From contig NZ_JHVB01000016.1 of NCBI RefSeq assembly GCF_000619925.1, forward strand, positions 1 through 46,222: a DNA stretch of 46,222 nt. The letters are read 5' to 3'. The notes beneath the pieces are model-generated. The model had not been told where the DNA came from. It searched no databases and saw nothing but the letters and a program-made list of their open reading frames with translations. This document shows, in pieces, positions 7,165-15,150 of the stretch (the stretch's first letter is position 1; every line of letters begins with the position of its first letter). Made by a program: the position numbers and the translations under genes. This DNA comes from Treponema sp. C6A8. Lineage in GTDB: Bacteria; Spirochaetota; Spirochaetia; Treponematales; Treponemataceae.

Positions 7165-8640
7165 ATGATGAAATTACTGGAAGAAGCAATAATTTATGCA
7201 ACTGTTTTGCATCAGGGAAAAATTCGAAAGTTCAGGAATATTCCATATATCCTGCATCCTATGGAAGTGGCGCAGATTCTTTCTACGCTGACTGATGATC
7301 AGGATATTATCACTGCCGGAATCCTTCACGACATTGTTGAAGATACAGACGGAACTCTGGGTGAAATTGAAAAACGCTTTGGAGAACGCGTTGCATTTCT
7401 TGTATCCTCGGAATCTGAAAAACGCGAGCCTGGCGAAGACGAAACTGAAAGCTGGGAAAGACGTAAAGAATCATCAATTCAAGTATTAAAGAACAGTACT
7501 GATATGGGCGTCAGAATGCTCTGGCTGGCGGATAAGCTTTCTAATATCCGTTCGCTTGCCCAGGTTTATGCAGAGCAGGGTGATGCCATGTGGGAAAGAC
7601 TGCATCAGAAGGATCCTGCAAGACACCGCTGGTATTACCAGAGCATTGCGGAAACTCTGGAACTTTCCCTCAATAAAACCGGTGCTTTTAAGGAGTTTAT
7701 TACATACATAAACTTTATCTGGCCGGGAACCTTTGATTCAGAAAAAGCAAAATACAGAAAATACCGCGAAGTTTCTGTTGAAGGCTGCAAGCAGCTTGGT
7801 CGCGGCGCTAAGGGTGAAGTTTACCGATACGACGATGAACTTGTCATTAAGGTTTACAATGAAAACAATACCTATCGTGATGTAGAAAAGGAAATTGCTT
7901 CCAGCCGAAAGGCCTTTATCCTGGGAATTCCAACAGCAATTTCATTCGGTATTGTGTCTGTAGGTGACCGTTACGGGGCAATGTTCGAACTTATGGATTC
8001 GCAGACTGTTTCTCAGCTGATTGCTCGTGCTCCTGGACATCTGGATCATTATGCGGGAATCATGGCAGACCTTGCCAATACAATTCACGCAATTGAAGTG
8101 GATGAAAATGAATTCCCGTCTGTTTCAGTCAGACTTCTGGACTATGTAAATGGTGGTATTGCGCGAGAAAACACTGAGCTTGCTGATAAGTGCAGAAAGC
8201 TTATTGAAAATCTTCCTGAGCGAAACACAATTCTTCACGGAGATTTCCATACAAATAATGTCTTTATACAGAAGGGAGAACCTCTTCTGATTGATATGGA
8301 CAGACTTTCTCACGGTCATCCGATTGGAGATATCAGCGACATGTACTACTTCTATGTGGTTCTTGGTGAAGATGATGTTCCTAATGTTGAAAAATTCATG
8401 GGATTTTCATACGAGAACATGAAGAAATTCTTCAATCTCTTTTTGAAAAAGTACCTTAAAACAGATGATGAAAAGGTTATAAACGATGTAATTGATAAGG
8501 CTGCGCTTTTAAGTTACGTCCGTCTTATAAACAAGTGTCACAAAAAGGGAAATCCAAACAGCAAAGAGCAGAAAATTATTGAGCGTTGTATTGGAAACAT
8601 TACGGCTCTTACAAAAAAGCTCGACAGGCTGGATTTTTAA
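7165..8640 (+). CDS. Fusion of RelA/SpoT-type HD hydrolase and APH-like kinase
   Basis: A 491-aa two-domain protein. Residues 1-185 match the HD domain of small alarmone hydrolases (MESH1/SpoT type): LHQGKIRKFRNIPYILHP, GILHDIVEDT and LADKLSNI, keeping the metal ligands His31, His55, Asp56 and Asp123 and the catalytic Glu59-Asp60 pair. No synthetase domain is present. Residues 205-491 are a choline kinase/aminoglycoside phosphotransferase-like domain: glycine loop LGRGAKGEVY (211-220), Lys229, HGDFHTNNV (358-366; Asp360, Asn365) and IDMD (376-379). The kinase part resembles the Fibrobacter paralogous family TIGR02172. Likely roles are (p)ppGpp or related nucleotide hydrolysis plus phosphorylation of an unknown target. 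There is no Shine-Dalgarno; a TACACT box ends 7 nt before the ATG. Confidence 0.85.
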   Translation: MMKLLEEAIIYATVLHQGKIRKFRNIPYILHPMEVAQILSTLTDDQDIITAGILHDIVEDTDGTLGEIEKRFGERVAFLVSSESEKREPGEDETESWERRKESSIQVLKNSTDMGVRMLWLADKLSNIRSLAQVYAEQGDAMWERLHQKDPARHRWYYQSIAETLELSLNKTGAFKEFITYINFIWPGTFDSEKAKYRKYREVSVEGCKQLGRGAKGEVYRYDDELVIKVYNENNTYRDVEKEIASSRKAFILGIPTAISFGIVSVGDRYGAMFELMDSQTVSQLIARAPGHLDHYAGIMADLANTIHAIEVDENEFPSVSVRLLDYVNGGIARENTELADKCRKLIENLPERNTILHGDFHTNNVFIQKGEPLLIDMDRLSHGHPIGDISDMYYFYVVLGEDDVPNVEKFMGFSYENMKKFFNLFLKKYLKTDDEKVINDVIDKAALLSYVRLINKCHKKGNPNSKEQKIIERCIGNITALTKKLDRLDF

Positions 8641-8665
8641 GGGCTTCTGCTTTTTATAAAAAAAT

Positions 8666-8694
8666 TTGCGTGATACTTTTTGCTGTGTTACAAT
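8666..8694 (+). promoter_or_regulatory. Promoter of the STAS gene pair
   Basis: TTGCGT (8666-8671) and TACAAT (8689-8694) with an ideal 17-bp spacer, in the 122-bp gap after the hydrolase-kinase gene. A leader of about 60 nt ends in a strong AAAGGAGG Shine-Dalgarno. Confidence 0.6.
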
Positions 8695-8762
8695 AATTTA
8701 GAATAAAAACTATTTGTTTTATATATAGAAATATAGAAGGAACAACAAAGGAGGACTTCATT

Positions 8763-9062
8763 ATGACTATTACAAAGAATCAGGAAGGCGAAAAGCTGAC
8801 TATTGCTCTTCAGGGGCGCTTGGACACGGTTACTTCACCTGAGCTCGAATCAGAGTTAAAAACCGCATTGGACGGCGCAAAAGAATTGATTATGGATTTC
8901 ACAAAACTGGAATACATTTCATCTGCAGGACTTCGTGTTCTCTTGTCTGCTCATAAAAAAATGGACGGAAAGGGAGGAAAGATGAAACTTACTAACATCA
9001 ACGAAATGGTTCGCGAAGTACTGGATGTAACTGGCTTTATGAACGTTCTTAACGTTGAATAG
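8763..9062 (+). CDS. STAS-domain anti-sigma factor antagonist
   Basis: A 99-aa, single-domain protein of the SpoIIAA/RsbV type. It has the expected order: LTIALQGRLDTVTSPELE, LIMDFTKLEYISSAGLRVLL and a C-terminal GFMNVLNVE. Ser54 in the SSAGL motif aligns with the phosphorylated Ser58 of SpoIIAA, so partner switching controlled by phosphorylation is likely. A perfect AAAGGAGG Shine-Dalgarno suggests strong translation. It sits between the HD-kinase fusion and a small ATPase-like protein, which are candidate kinase and binding partners. The sigma factor or target it controls is not in the window. Confidence 0.93.
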   Translation: MTITKNQEGEKLTIALQGRLDTVTSPELESELKTALDGAKELIMDFTKLEYISSAGLRVLLSAHKKMDGKGGKMKLTNINEMVREVLDVTGFMNVLNVE

Positions 9063-9107
9063 AATTTTTATAAATTCAGATTTACATCTTGCAGGAGGAA
9101 AAGAACT

Positions 9108-9638
9108 ATGAAATCAGATGTTATCGTTGTAAACAGCCAGGGAAATGGCTTTACAACCGCTCTTGAAACAGCTAAAAATACAGCAAAATATGAAGGTCTT
9201 TCAAAAAAGAGTTCTCTTCATGTTCAGTTGATTACTGAAGAAATGCTCAGTCTTGCCAGCATTGTAACTGGCGCAGACAGTGTTTCATTCTGGATTGAAA
9301 AAGAAGGTGATAAATTTGCCTTCCATCTTTCAGCAAAAACAGTAATGAATCAGGAAAAGAAGGCAGAACTGCTTGCTTCAGCTACATCTCGCAAGAATGA
9401 AGCTGCAAAGAGCTTCCTTGGTAAACTTCGCGATGCCTTTGAAAATGCTATGCTTGCAGATCCTGATCATTCTGAAGATATTCCGGAAGATGTTATGGGC
9501 GACCTTGCAAACCATGAAATTTCTGATACTGAATATGATGGATACGAGCGCTCTGTACTTTGCCGCCTTGCCGATGAAATTAAAGTTGGGATCCGCGGCG
9601 GAATGGTAGATATGACTGTTCTTAAAAAGATGGAATAG
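9108..9638 (+). CDS. Putative degenerate anti-sigma-type ATPase partner
   Basis: A 176-aa cytoplasmic protein, co-directional with the STAS gene 45 bp upstream and preceded by a good AGGAGG. Residues 35-80 (LHVQLITEEMLSLASIVTG...VSFWIEKEGDKFAFHLSAKT) have the layout of an RsbW/SpoIIAB HATPase N-box, but the key Asn and the later glycine boxes are missing, so ATP binding is doubtful. The acidic C-terminal half is unassigned. Context suggests a binding partner of the STAS protein, or a scaffold. The family assignment is inference; I recognise no exact family. Confidence 0.7.
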   Translation: MKSDVIVVNSQGNGFTTALETAKNTAKYEGLSKKSSLHVQLITEEMLSLASIVTGADSVSFWIEKEGDKFAFHLSAKTVMNQEKKAELLASATSRKNEAAKSFLGKLRDAFENAMLADPDHSEDIPEDVMGDLANHEISDTEYDGYERSVLCRLADEIKVGIRGGMVDMTVLKKME

Positions 9639-9660
9639 AATAGCAGACTGCTGTTAAATG

Positions 9661-9700
9661 AAAAAGCCATGACCGAAAAAAGTCATGGCTTTCTTTTTTT
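9661..9700 (+). terminator. Terminator of the STAS operon
   Basis: An 11-bp perfect stem 'aaagccatgac' / 'gtcatggcttt' with an 8-nt A-rich loop, followed by 'ctttttttt'. It is placed 24 bp after the stop codon. Confidence 0.9.
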
Positions 9701-9703
9701 TAT

Positions 9704-9772
9704 TAGCCACAGATAAACACAGATGGACGCAGATATAAAAATCTGTGCAAATCTGTGTCCCATCTGTGGCTA
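9704..9772. repeat. Palindromic CACAGAT repeat (69 nt)
   Basis: The ends 'agccacagat' and 'atctgtggct' are inverted repeats. Within each arm the word (A/G)CAGAT or ATCTGTG recurs every 10 bases (starts at 9709, 9719, 9729, then 9741, 9751, 9762). Repeats of this wording are, to my knowledge, scattered between genes in many unrelated bacteria; their function is unknown. Confidence 0.75.
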
Positions 9773-9792
9773 TTATTTTCGTTTTGTTGATA

Positions 9793-9825
9793 TTACAAAA
9801 CAGGTTTCATTGATGTCATGTACGC
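9793..9825 (-). pseudogene. Second copy of the ilvC 3' end (remnant)
   Basis: Read on the minus strand, these 33 nt encode [10 protein letters not shown] plus a TAA stop, identical to the C-terminus of IlvC. They differ from the real gene end (9887-9919) at four bases, all synonymous (GCT/GCG, TAT/TAC, TCT/TCA, CTG/TTG). Homology stops abruptly upstream of the Ala codon. There is no start codon context, so this is a remnant, not a gene. Confidence 0.85.
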
Positions 9826-9827
9826 AT

Positions 9828-9875
9828 GGCACGGGCGTAATGCAACTTACAATTGGCAGTTATCGTTCCCGTGCC
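9828..9875. repeat. Nested-palindrome element N2 (48 nt)
   Basis: Terminal repeats 'ggcacggg' (9828-9835) and 'cccgtgcc' (9868-9875) enclose 32 nt with a small inner stem AACT/AGTT. It lies between the true ilvC end and its duplicated remnant, 2 nt from the latter. On the plus strand the core begins CGTAA and ends CGTT, like the core of the element after purL. Confidence 0.7.
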
Positions 9876-9877
9876 TT

Positions 9878-9900
9878 AACCTGTTCTTACAGAACAGGTT
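9878..9900 (-). terminator. Perfect hairpin spanning the ilvC stop codon
   Basis: 'aacctgttct' (9878-9887) and 'agaacaggtt' (9891-9900) form a perfect 10-bp stem with a 3-nt loop. The stem contains the last codons and the TAA stop of ilvC. No T-run follows, so it may act as an mRNA 3'-end stabiliser rather than a classical terminator. Confidence 0.5.
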
Positions 9901-11365
9901 TCATAGATGTCATATAAGCTCTTAACTTGCGGCCTACAACCTCGATTGGGTGGTTGCGGATTTCTGCGTTTACTGCAACGAGTTCTGTGTTGTTTACGCA
10001 GTTGTCTTTAACATCAAGACCCTTACCGATAACGTCTGTATGAAGTTTTGGCATAAGGTCTTTTGCCATCATTGGAGCTGCAACACGGCTGAAGAGGTAA
10101 CATCCGTACTCAGCAGTATCAGAAATTACGCGGTTCATTTCGTAAAGACGTTTGCGGTCGATGAGGTTTGCAATAAGAGGAACTTCGTGGAGTGATTCGT
10201 AGTAAGCAGATTCTTCCTTAATACCGGCATCAACCATTGTTTCAAATGCAAGTTCACAACCAGCTTTAACCATAGCAACCATCAAAATACCCTTGTCAAA
10301 GTATTCCTGTTCTGTGATTTCATCAGCTGCTTCTTTTGTTGATTCAAATGGAAGCTTACCTGTGTCTTCGCGCCATGTGAGAAGGTCTTTGTCACCAGCT
10401 GCCCAGTCTTTCATCATTGTGCTGGAGAATTTTCCAGAAATGATGTCGTCCATGTGCTTCTGATAAAGTGGAGCAAGGAGCTTTTTGATATCTTTAGAAA
10501 GCTGATTAGCCTTGATTTTTGCAGGGTTAGAAAGACGGTCCATCATGTTAGTAATTCCACCCCATTTGAGGGCTTCAGAAATTACGTTCCAGCCGTGCAT
10601 CAAAAGCTTTGTAGCATATTCAGGGCTGATTCCTTCAGAAACCATCTTGTCAAAACAAACGATTGTTCCTGCCTGCAGCATACCGCAGAGGATTGTCTGT
10701 TCGCCCATAAGGTCAGATTTAACTTCTGCAACAAAAGAAGATTCAAGAACTCCGGCTTTGCTTCCGCCCATACCTACAGCAAGAGCTTTTGCCATTGCCC
10801 AGCCCTTTCCTTCAGGGTCGTTTGCAGGGTGTACGGCGATAAGGTCAGGTACACCAAAGCCGCGCTGGAATTCGTGCCAAACTTCTGTACCAGGTCCTTT
10901 TGGAGCACACATGATAACTGTGATATCAGGACGGATTTCCATTCCTTCTTCAATCATGTTGAATCCGTGGCTGTACCAGAGTGCAGAACCCTTCTTCATC
11001 TTTTTCATAACTTCTGTGATTACAGGAGTGTGCTGTTTATCTGGAGTAAGGTTTCCAACCAAATCAGCTGTTGGAATCATTTCATCATAAGTTCCAACTT
11101 TGAAACCGTTTTCTGTAGCGTTTTTCCAAGACTGGCGTTTTTCTGTAATAGCCGATTCACGGAGTGCGTAAGATACGTCCAATCCTGAGTCACGAAGACA
11201 CATACCCTGGTTGAGACCCTGAGCACCGCAACCAACGATAACGATTTTCTTTCCTTTAAGTGCGTTTACACCGTCAGCAAACTCATCTTTGCTCATAGAA
11301 CGGCAGTGACCAAGCTGCAGGCGAGCTTCGCGCCAAGGAATTGCGTTGAAATAGTTGTTTCCCAT
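9887..11365 (-). CDS. ilvC: Ketol-acid reductoisomerase (class II)
   Basis: A 492-aa enzyme of valine, leucine and isoleucine synthesis. It rearranges and reduces acetolactate or acetohydroxybutyrate with NADPH. The length and sequence match the long E. coli-type class II enzyme end to end: YFN near the start, [12 protein letters not shown], the dinucleotide loop [24 protein letters not shown], the metal-binding stretch [26 protein letters not shown] and [17 protein letters not shown] precedes the ATG. It stands alone, away from other branched-chain genes. The gene end is unusual: a hairpin overlaps the stop and a synonymous second copy of its last 11 codons (stop included) lies 61 nt further downstream. 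Confidence 0.97.
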   Translation of the reverse strand: MGNNYFNAIPWREARLQLGHCRSMSKDEFADGVNALKGKKIVIVGCGAQGLNQGMCLRDSGLDVSYALRESAITEKRQSWKNATENGFKVGTYDEMIPTADLVGNLTPDKQHTPVITEVMKKMKKGSALWYSHGFNMIEEGMEIRPDITVIMCAPKGPGTEVWHEFQRGFGVPDLIAVHPANDPEGKGWAMAKALAVGMGGSKAGVLESSFVAEVKSDLMGEQTILCGMLQAGTIVCFDKMVSEGISPEYATKLLMHGWNVISEALKWGGITNMMDRLSNPAKIKANQLSKDIKKLLAPLYQKHMDDIISGKFSSTMMKDWAAGDKDLLTWREDTGKLPFESTKEAADEITEQEYFDKGILMVAMVKAGCELAFETMVDAGIKEESAYYESLHEVPLIANLIDRKRLYEMNRVISDTAEYGCYLFSRVAAPMMAKDLMPKLHTDVIGKGLDVKDNCVNNTELVAVNAEIRNHPIEVVGRKLRAYMTSMKPVL

Positions 11366-11403
11366 TTTTTATACCTCTGTATTAAAAAGTTTTTACGATT
11401 CTT

Positions 11404-11432
11404 ATTATAGGTGTGAAAGTGTATTGCGTAAA
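11404..11432 (-). promoter_or_regulatory. Promoter of ilvC
   Basis: On the minus strand TTTACG (11427-11432) and a perfect TATAAT (11404-11409) are 17 bp apart. The predicted leader is about 32 nt, too short for a leader-peptide attenuator. Confidence 0.6.
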
Positions 11433-11453
11433 GTGAATTATTTAACATCTAAT

Positions 11454-11470
11454 ATTGCAAAATATGCAAT
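11454..11470. promoter_or_regulatory. Possible operator ATTGCA-N5-TGCAAT
   Basis: A 6-bp inverted repeat with a 5-bp spacer lies about 20 bp upstream of the ilvC -35 box, in the divergent region. The size fits a dimeric regulator site, but no second copy was seen in the window. Confidence 0.25.
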
Positions 11471-11538
11471 AATTTAAAATACAGCTGCCTTTTGCTTGCA
11501 CTCTTTTTTAATCAATTCTTTTCCGATATATTAAATAT

Positions 11539-13113
11539 ATGAAAACAAAAACAACAGTTCTCATTTTTTTACTTATTACGCTTGGACTTGCGGGATTTTT
11601 CTTCTATTCTAAATACTTTATTCGTAAATCAGAACATTCTTATACACGCTCAAAAGTTATAAATACCTTCACTGGTGACGATGTTCAGCAGGAAAACGTT
11701 AAGCTTCCTTCTGCAAGTGAAAATGAAAAGTATGAAACTTTCGTTCCTCTTTTGCCGGGCGAAACTTTAATTGGGGCTCTTACAGTAGATATTAATAACG
11801 ACGGCTACGATGACGAACTTATTGTTGTCCGCAAAACTTCTTCTCCTTATTTATGGATTGTTCCCGGCGTTTACAATGCCAGCACACATGAGTATGACCG
11901 CTATGATGAAATCAAGACCATGTTTACCCGCACAAGAACTTTTTCTTACAGCGCAATGGATATAATCGGAGACCACAAAAACTCCATCATTTATCAGGGT
12001 GTGGATGACAGCGGTAATTACGTAATGCAGATTTATAATCTCAAAGTCAGCCCGATGGGAACCCCTTCAATCGTAAATATCGGTGATTTTTCTTCTGACG
12101 GAACTGTCTTTATTCAGCAGACTGAACGCTCGGAAAATTACGAACTTGGCATTGCCCGCGGTGAAAGTTTTTCTGTGTGGGTTTATAAATCTGAGCAGCC
12201 TGATGCAACTCCTTCTGTAAATGACGGGAAAAAGCCTGCTCATTCTCAGCCAAATCAGATTCAGCAGGAATATAAGTGGAATCCTTATACTCAGCATTAT
12301 GAGCTTGCCCAGCAGATTAAGGTTAATGCCAGCAGAATCATGGCTAAGGAGCTTTCAAAAATTCAGGACGGCACTGTTGAGTCTTTTGCAGCCTTTTTGA
12401 ACGGGCTCTGGTATAAGACATCAAATGATGACGGAAATATCCGCTATCTTTATTTTAATTACAACAATCGTGAAATCATCCATCTTTTCCATGATACTCA
12501 GGAAGTTTACCAGTGGGATGACAGCAAACTTCGTCATAACGGAATTTATCTTACAACCGTAAACTCTGATATTATGACTCTGCACCGCCGCTTTGATATT
12601 TCTCTGTTAAATACTGATGAAATCAGAGTCACAATCCGCGATGACATCAATCTTCTTATTAAAGAAAGTACCACCTGGGATGGAAATTATAAGAAGCTGA
12701 GCATTCAGAATTCCTTTGAAGACGCAAAAGCCGCAGTATATATGGATACTTTTTACTCGGAACTTAAAAAATCTGATGAGTGGAAATCTGCTGACGGACA
12801 GTTTGTCTTGACCTTTAAGGATTCTGCCTTTGAAATCAAGAACGGACAGACTGCAGAAAGCGGAGTTTATTCTATTTTACAGGCCGGAAATGACATCGTT
12901 CTTCAGCTTTTGCCGGATAATCCTCTTTCTGTCATGAATGAATTCTATACAATTTCATTTGGCACAAAAATTGTTACAGAAACAGTAAAAAAGAAGGAAG
13001 TTGAAAAATCTCTTCCTGACTATGACAAAATAATCCTGATACCTGTAAAAATGACTCCGACAGACTGTTTCCCTCTGGAGGGAAGGTCTTTCCAGCTTAG
13101 CAGGGGTAATTAA
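11539..13113 (+). CDS. Exported protein, possibly pallilysin-related adhesin type
   Basis: A 524-aa protein with a single N-terminal membrane anchor or uncleaved signal (residues 7-23), then an extracytoplasmic region. DINNDGYDDE (84-93) is a DxNxDG calcium-type motif as seen in FG-GAP/VCBS-like repeats. The rest is rich in Tyr, Asp and Asn and in beta-like stretches, e.g. LYFNYNNREIIHLF and GVYSILQAGNDIVLQL. Treponemes carry a family named pallilysin-related adhesin with similar size and layout; I match it only by impression. No HEXXH protease motif is present. There is no Shine-Dalgarno, and TATATT ends 6 nt before the ATG. Confidence 0.65.
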   Translation: MKTKTTVLIFLLITLGLAGFFFYSKYFIRKSEHSYTRSKVINTFTGDDVQQENVKLPSASENEKYETFVPLLPGETLIGALTVDINNDGYDDELIVVRKTSSPYLWIVPGVYNASTHEYDRYDEIKTMFTRTRTFSYSAMDIIGDHKNSIIYQGVDDSGNYVMQIYNLKVSPMGTPSIVNIGDFSSDGTVFIQQTERSENYELGIARGESFSVWVYKSEQPDATPSVNDGKKPAHSQPNQIQQEYKWNPYTQHYELAQQIKVNASRIMAKELSKIQDGTVESFAAFLNGLWYKTSNDDGNIRYLYFNYNNREIIHLFHDTQEVYQWDDSKLRHNGIYLTTVNSDIMTLHRRFDISLLNTDEIRVTIRDDINLLIKESTTWDGNYKKLSIQNSFEDAKAAVYMDTFYSELKKSDEWKSADGQFVLTFKDSAFEIKNGQTAESGVYSILQAGNDIVLQLLPDNPLSVMNEFYTISFGTKIVTETVKKKEVEKSLPDYDKIILIPVKMTPTDCFPLEGRSFQLSRGN

Positions 13114-13121
13114 ATTTACTA

Positions 13122-13151
13122 TTGAGTAATAAGGCTCTTTTCTGCTATAAT
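13122..13151 (+). promoter_or_regulatory. Promoter of rplY
   Basis: TTGAGT (13122-13127) and a perfect TATAAT (13146-13151) separated by 18 bp. It begins just after the stop codon of the upstream gene; the leader is about 32 nt and contains AAGGAG. Confidence 0.7.
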
Positions 13152-13189
13152 CTTTGAACATTTAAAGAGATATAAGGAGCTTTAAGAAA

Positions 13190-13741
13190 ATGAGTAAGCA
13201 GAAACTTGATGCAAAAACTCGCACAACAACTGGTAAAACAGCTGCTAAAAATCTTCGCAAAGAAGGACGTATCCCTGCTGTAGTTTACAATGACAAAGGT
13301 GAAGCTACATCAATCGACGTTAGCGAAGTAGAATTCAACAAAATCTGGAGAAACATCACTCCAACAACTTCTATCACACTTGCAGTTGATGGAAAAGACA
13401 GCCTTGCTTTGATTAAAGATGTTGAATACAACATCCGCACAGACAAAGTACTTCACGCAGATTTCTTTGTTCCAGCTGCAGATCAGAAACTTGTTTCTAA
13501 AATTAAGGTTCACTACACAGGTACTCCTGCTGGTGTTCTTAAGGGTGGTTTCAAGAAAGAACGCAACAACGAAATCAAAATCAAATGTACTATCGGTGAT
13601 CTTCCAGAGACAATCACAGCTGATGTTTCAGGAATCAACGTTAGCGAAGCTTTGCGCGTAAAAGATTTGAAAGTTGGAAAGAACATCGAAGTTCTTACAG
13701 ATGCAGAACTTCCATTGGTAACTGTTTCACCAGCTCGTTAA
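13190..13741 (+). CDS. rplY: 50S ribosomal protein L25 (CTC type)
   Basis: A 183-aa two-domain L25. The N-terminal 5S-rRNA-binding domain has the family signature TGKTAAKNLRKEGRIPAVVYN. The C-terminal TL5/CTC beta domain has VHYTGTPAGVLKGGF and LPETITADVSGINVSEALRVKDL. The protein binds 5S rRNA in the central protuberance. Codon use is that of a highly expressed gene. It has its own promoter and terminator, so it is a single-gene unit. Confidence 0.95.
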   Translation: MSKQKLDAKTRTTTGKTAAKNLRKEGRIPAVVYNDKGEATSIDVSEVEFNKIWRNITPTTSITLAVDGKDSLALIKDVEYNIRTDKVLHADFFVPAADQKLVSKIKVHYTGTPAGVLKGGFKKERNNEIKIKCTIGDLPETITADVSGINVSEALRVKDLKVGKNIEVLTDAELPLVTVSPAR

Positions 13742-13761
13742 TCTTTTCTAAAATTGATTTT

Positions 13762-13797
13762 TAGGCCAGAATACAATAAGTATTCTGGCTTTTTTTT
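13762..13797 (+). terminator. Terminator of rplY
   Basis: The 10-bp stem 'gccagaatac' (13765-13774) / 'gtattctggc' (13780-13789) is followed by eight T (13790-13797). The T-run ends one base before the tilS start codon. Confidence 0.92.
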
Positions 13798-15150
13798 ATG
13801 ACTGAATTTGATAATAAAGTTTTTGACAGCTTAAAAAAACTCGGCGTGGATTTTTCTGCGGACTTACGGCTGGGAGCTGCGGTTTCAGGCGGCGCTGATT
13901 CTGTCTGCCTGCTGCTTTCCTTGTGCGCCATTAGCCGGGAGTATGGATTTAAGCTTTTTGTTGTCAACGTAAACCATAACCTGCGGGAAGCAGGCGAAAC
14001 TGACGGAGATTCTGCTTTTGTGCGTGATTTATGCGCCCGTCTTTCCGGGGCAGGCTTTGACCTGGACTTTACCGGCGAAGTTATTCCTCGCGGCAAGCTT
14101 GAAAAAATTGCATTGGAACGTGGTGGCGGCATTGAAGATGCGGCCCGCTCAGAACGCTATAGAATTTTTGAATCTGTAATAGAATCTCAATCCCTTGATT
14201 ATTTATGTTTAGCTCACAATCAGAATGACCTTCTGGAAACCGCCTTGATGCGCTTTTTGCAGGGCAGCTTTACAGAAAATTACGCAATTCCTGCTAAACG
14301 CGGCAAGTTCCTTCGTCCTCTTCTTAGTATCAGCCGGACAGAAATTGAAGGCTATCTGCGTGCCGCGGGACAGGACTGGCGGACAGATTCTACCAACGCC
14401 GACGATTCCTTCCTGCGTAATAACATCCGCCTGAATTTAATGCCCCTTCTGGATGAAAAGTTTGCGGGCTGGAAGAGCTCTGTTTTGAATGGGCTGGAAA
14501 AGTTTGCAATGGATGCAGACTTGATTGGCGGGCTGGCAGACGAGACTCTTTCCCAAGAAGAATTGTCTGCCGGAAAAATCAGCCTTGCAAAGTTTAAGTC
14601 ATTCTCCCGCGCCCTGCAGTTCCGCATCCTTTACAGGCTTTGCAATAAAATTGACAGCGCAAACCGCATCCCTTTTGCCTTTTTTAAAGACATTTTGAAG
14701 TCTCTTTCGGACGGCGGCTTTTCCGTTAAAACCTATAAAAATATCGAAATTTCCTGTAAAAACTCCTATATAACTGTAAAAAAGAGCGTTAAAAACCATA
14801 CTGATTTCACTTTTTCTGTTATAATAGAAAAGACTGGAACTTATCAGTTTGATTTTGGTCAGCTTGATTTTTCTTCGGGCGTAGAGGGGGATATTTCACT
14901 TTCTCTGAATCAGGAAAAGCTTGCTGATAAACTCAAACTGCCGCTTTTATTGCGAACTTTTCTTCCTGGCGATGAAATTGAATGCAGTGACGGTTCAATG
15001 AAAAAAGTTTCAGATGTTTTTTCCAGCTGGCACGTTCCGGAAGAGGAAAGAACAAGAATCCCTGTCGTGCAGGAGATTCAGTCAAAAAATCAGAAGCTTT
15101 GCTGTATCATTGGCCAGGTTCTGGGGTTTGATAATTGGATTGTAAAATGA
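13798..15150 (+). CDS. tilS: tRNA(Ile)-lysidine synthetase
   Basis: A 450-aa ATP-dependent enzyme that converts C34 of tRNA-Ile(CAU) to lysidine so that it reads AUA. The PP-loop SGGADS is at residues 30-35. NVNHNLREAGETDGDSAFV, CLAHNQNDLLETALMRFLQG and RPLL follow in the normal order, and the C-terminal domain (FLPGDEIECSDGSMKKVSDVF) is present. The ATG comes directly after the T-run of the rplY terminator with no Shine-Dalgarno. An alternative start would have to lie within the 30 residues before the PP-loop, and none is better. The stop overlaps the next start (ATGA). Confidence 0.93.
   Translation: MTEFDNKVFDSLKKLGVDFSADLRLGAAVSGGADSVCLLLSLCAISREYGFKLFVVNVNHNLREAGETDGDSAFVRDLCARLSGAGFDLDFTGEVIPRGKLEKIALERGGGIEDAARSERYRIFESVIESQSLDYLCLAHNQNDLLETALMRFLQGSFTENYAIPAKRGKFLRPLLSISRTEIEGYLRAAGQDWRTDSTNADDSFLRNNIRLNLMPLLDEKFAGWKSSVLNGLEKFAMDADLIGGLADETLSQEELSAGKISLAKFKSFSRALQFRILYRLCNKIDSANRIPFAFFKDILKSLSDGGFSVKTYKNIEISCKNSYITVKKSVKNHTDFTFSVIIEKTGTYQFDFGQLDFSSGVEGDISLSLNQEKLADKLKLPLLLRTFLPGDEIECSDGSMKKVSDVFSSWHVPEEERTRIPVVQEIQSKNQKLCCIIGQVLGFDNWIVK

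Noticed and set aside
9704..9772. Possible CRISPR-like array because of short regularly spaced words
   Set aside because: The unit is only about 7 bases with 3-base gaps and forms a palindrome; there are no spacers and no cas genes in the window.
9723..9917. Small plus-strand reading frame downstream of the STAS operon
   Set aside because: It runs through the CACAGAT palindrome, the nested palindrome and antisense to ilvC, with no ribosome site.
11539..13113. Metalloprotease activity as in pallilysin
   Set aside because: No HEXXH motif is present anywhere in the protein.
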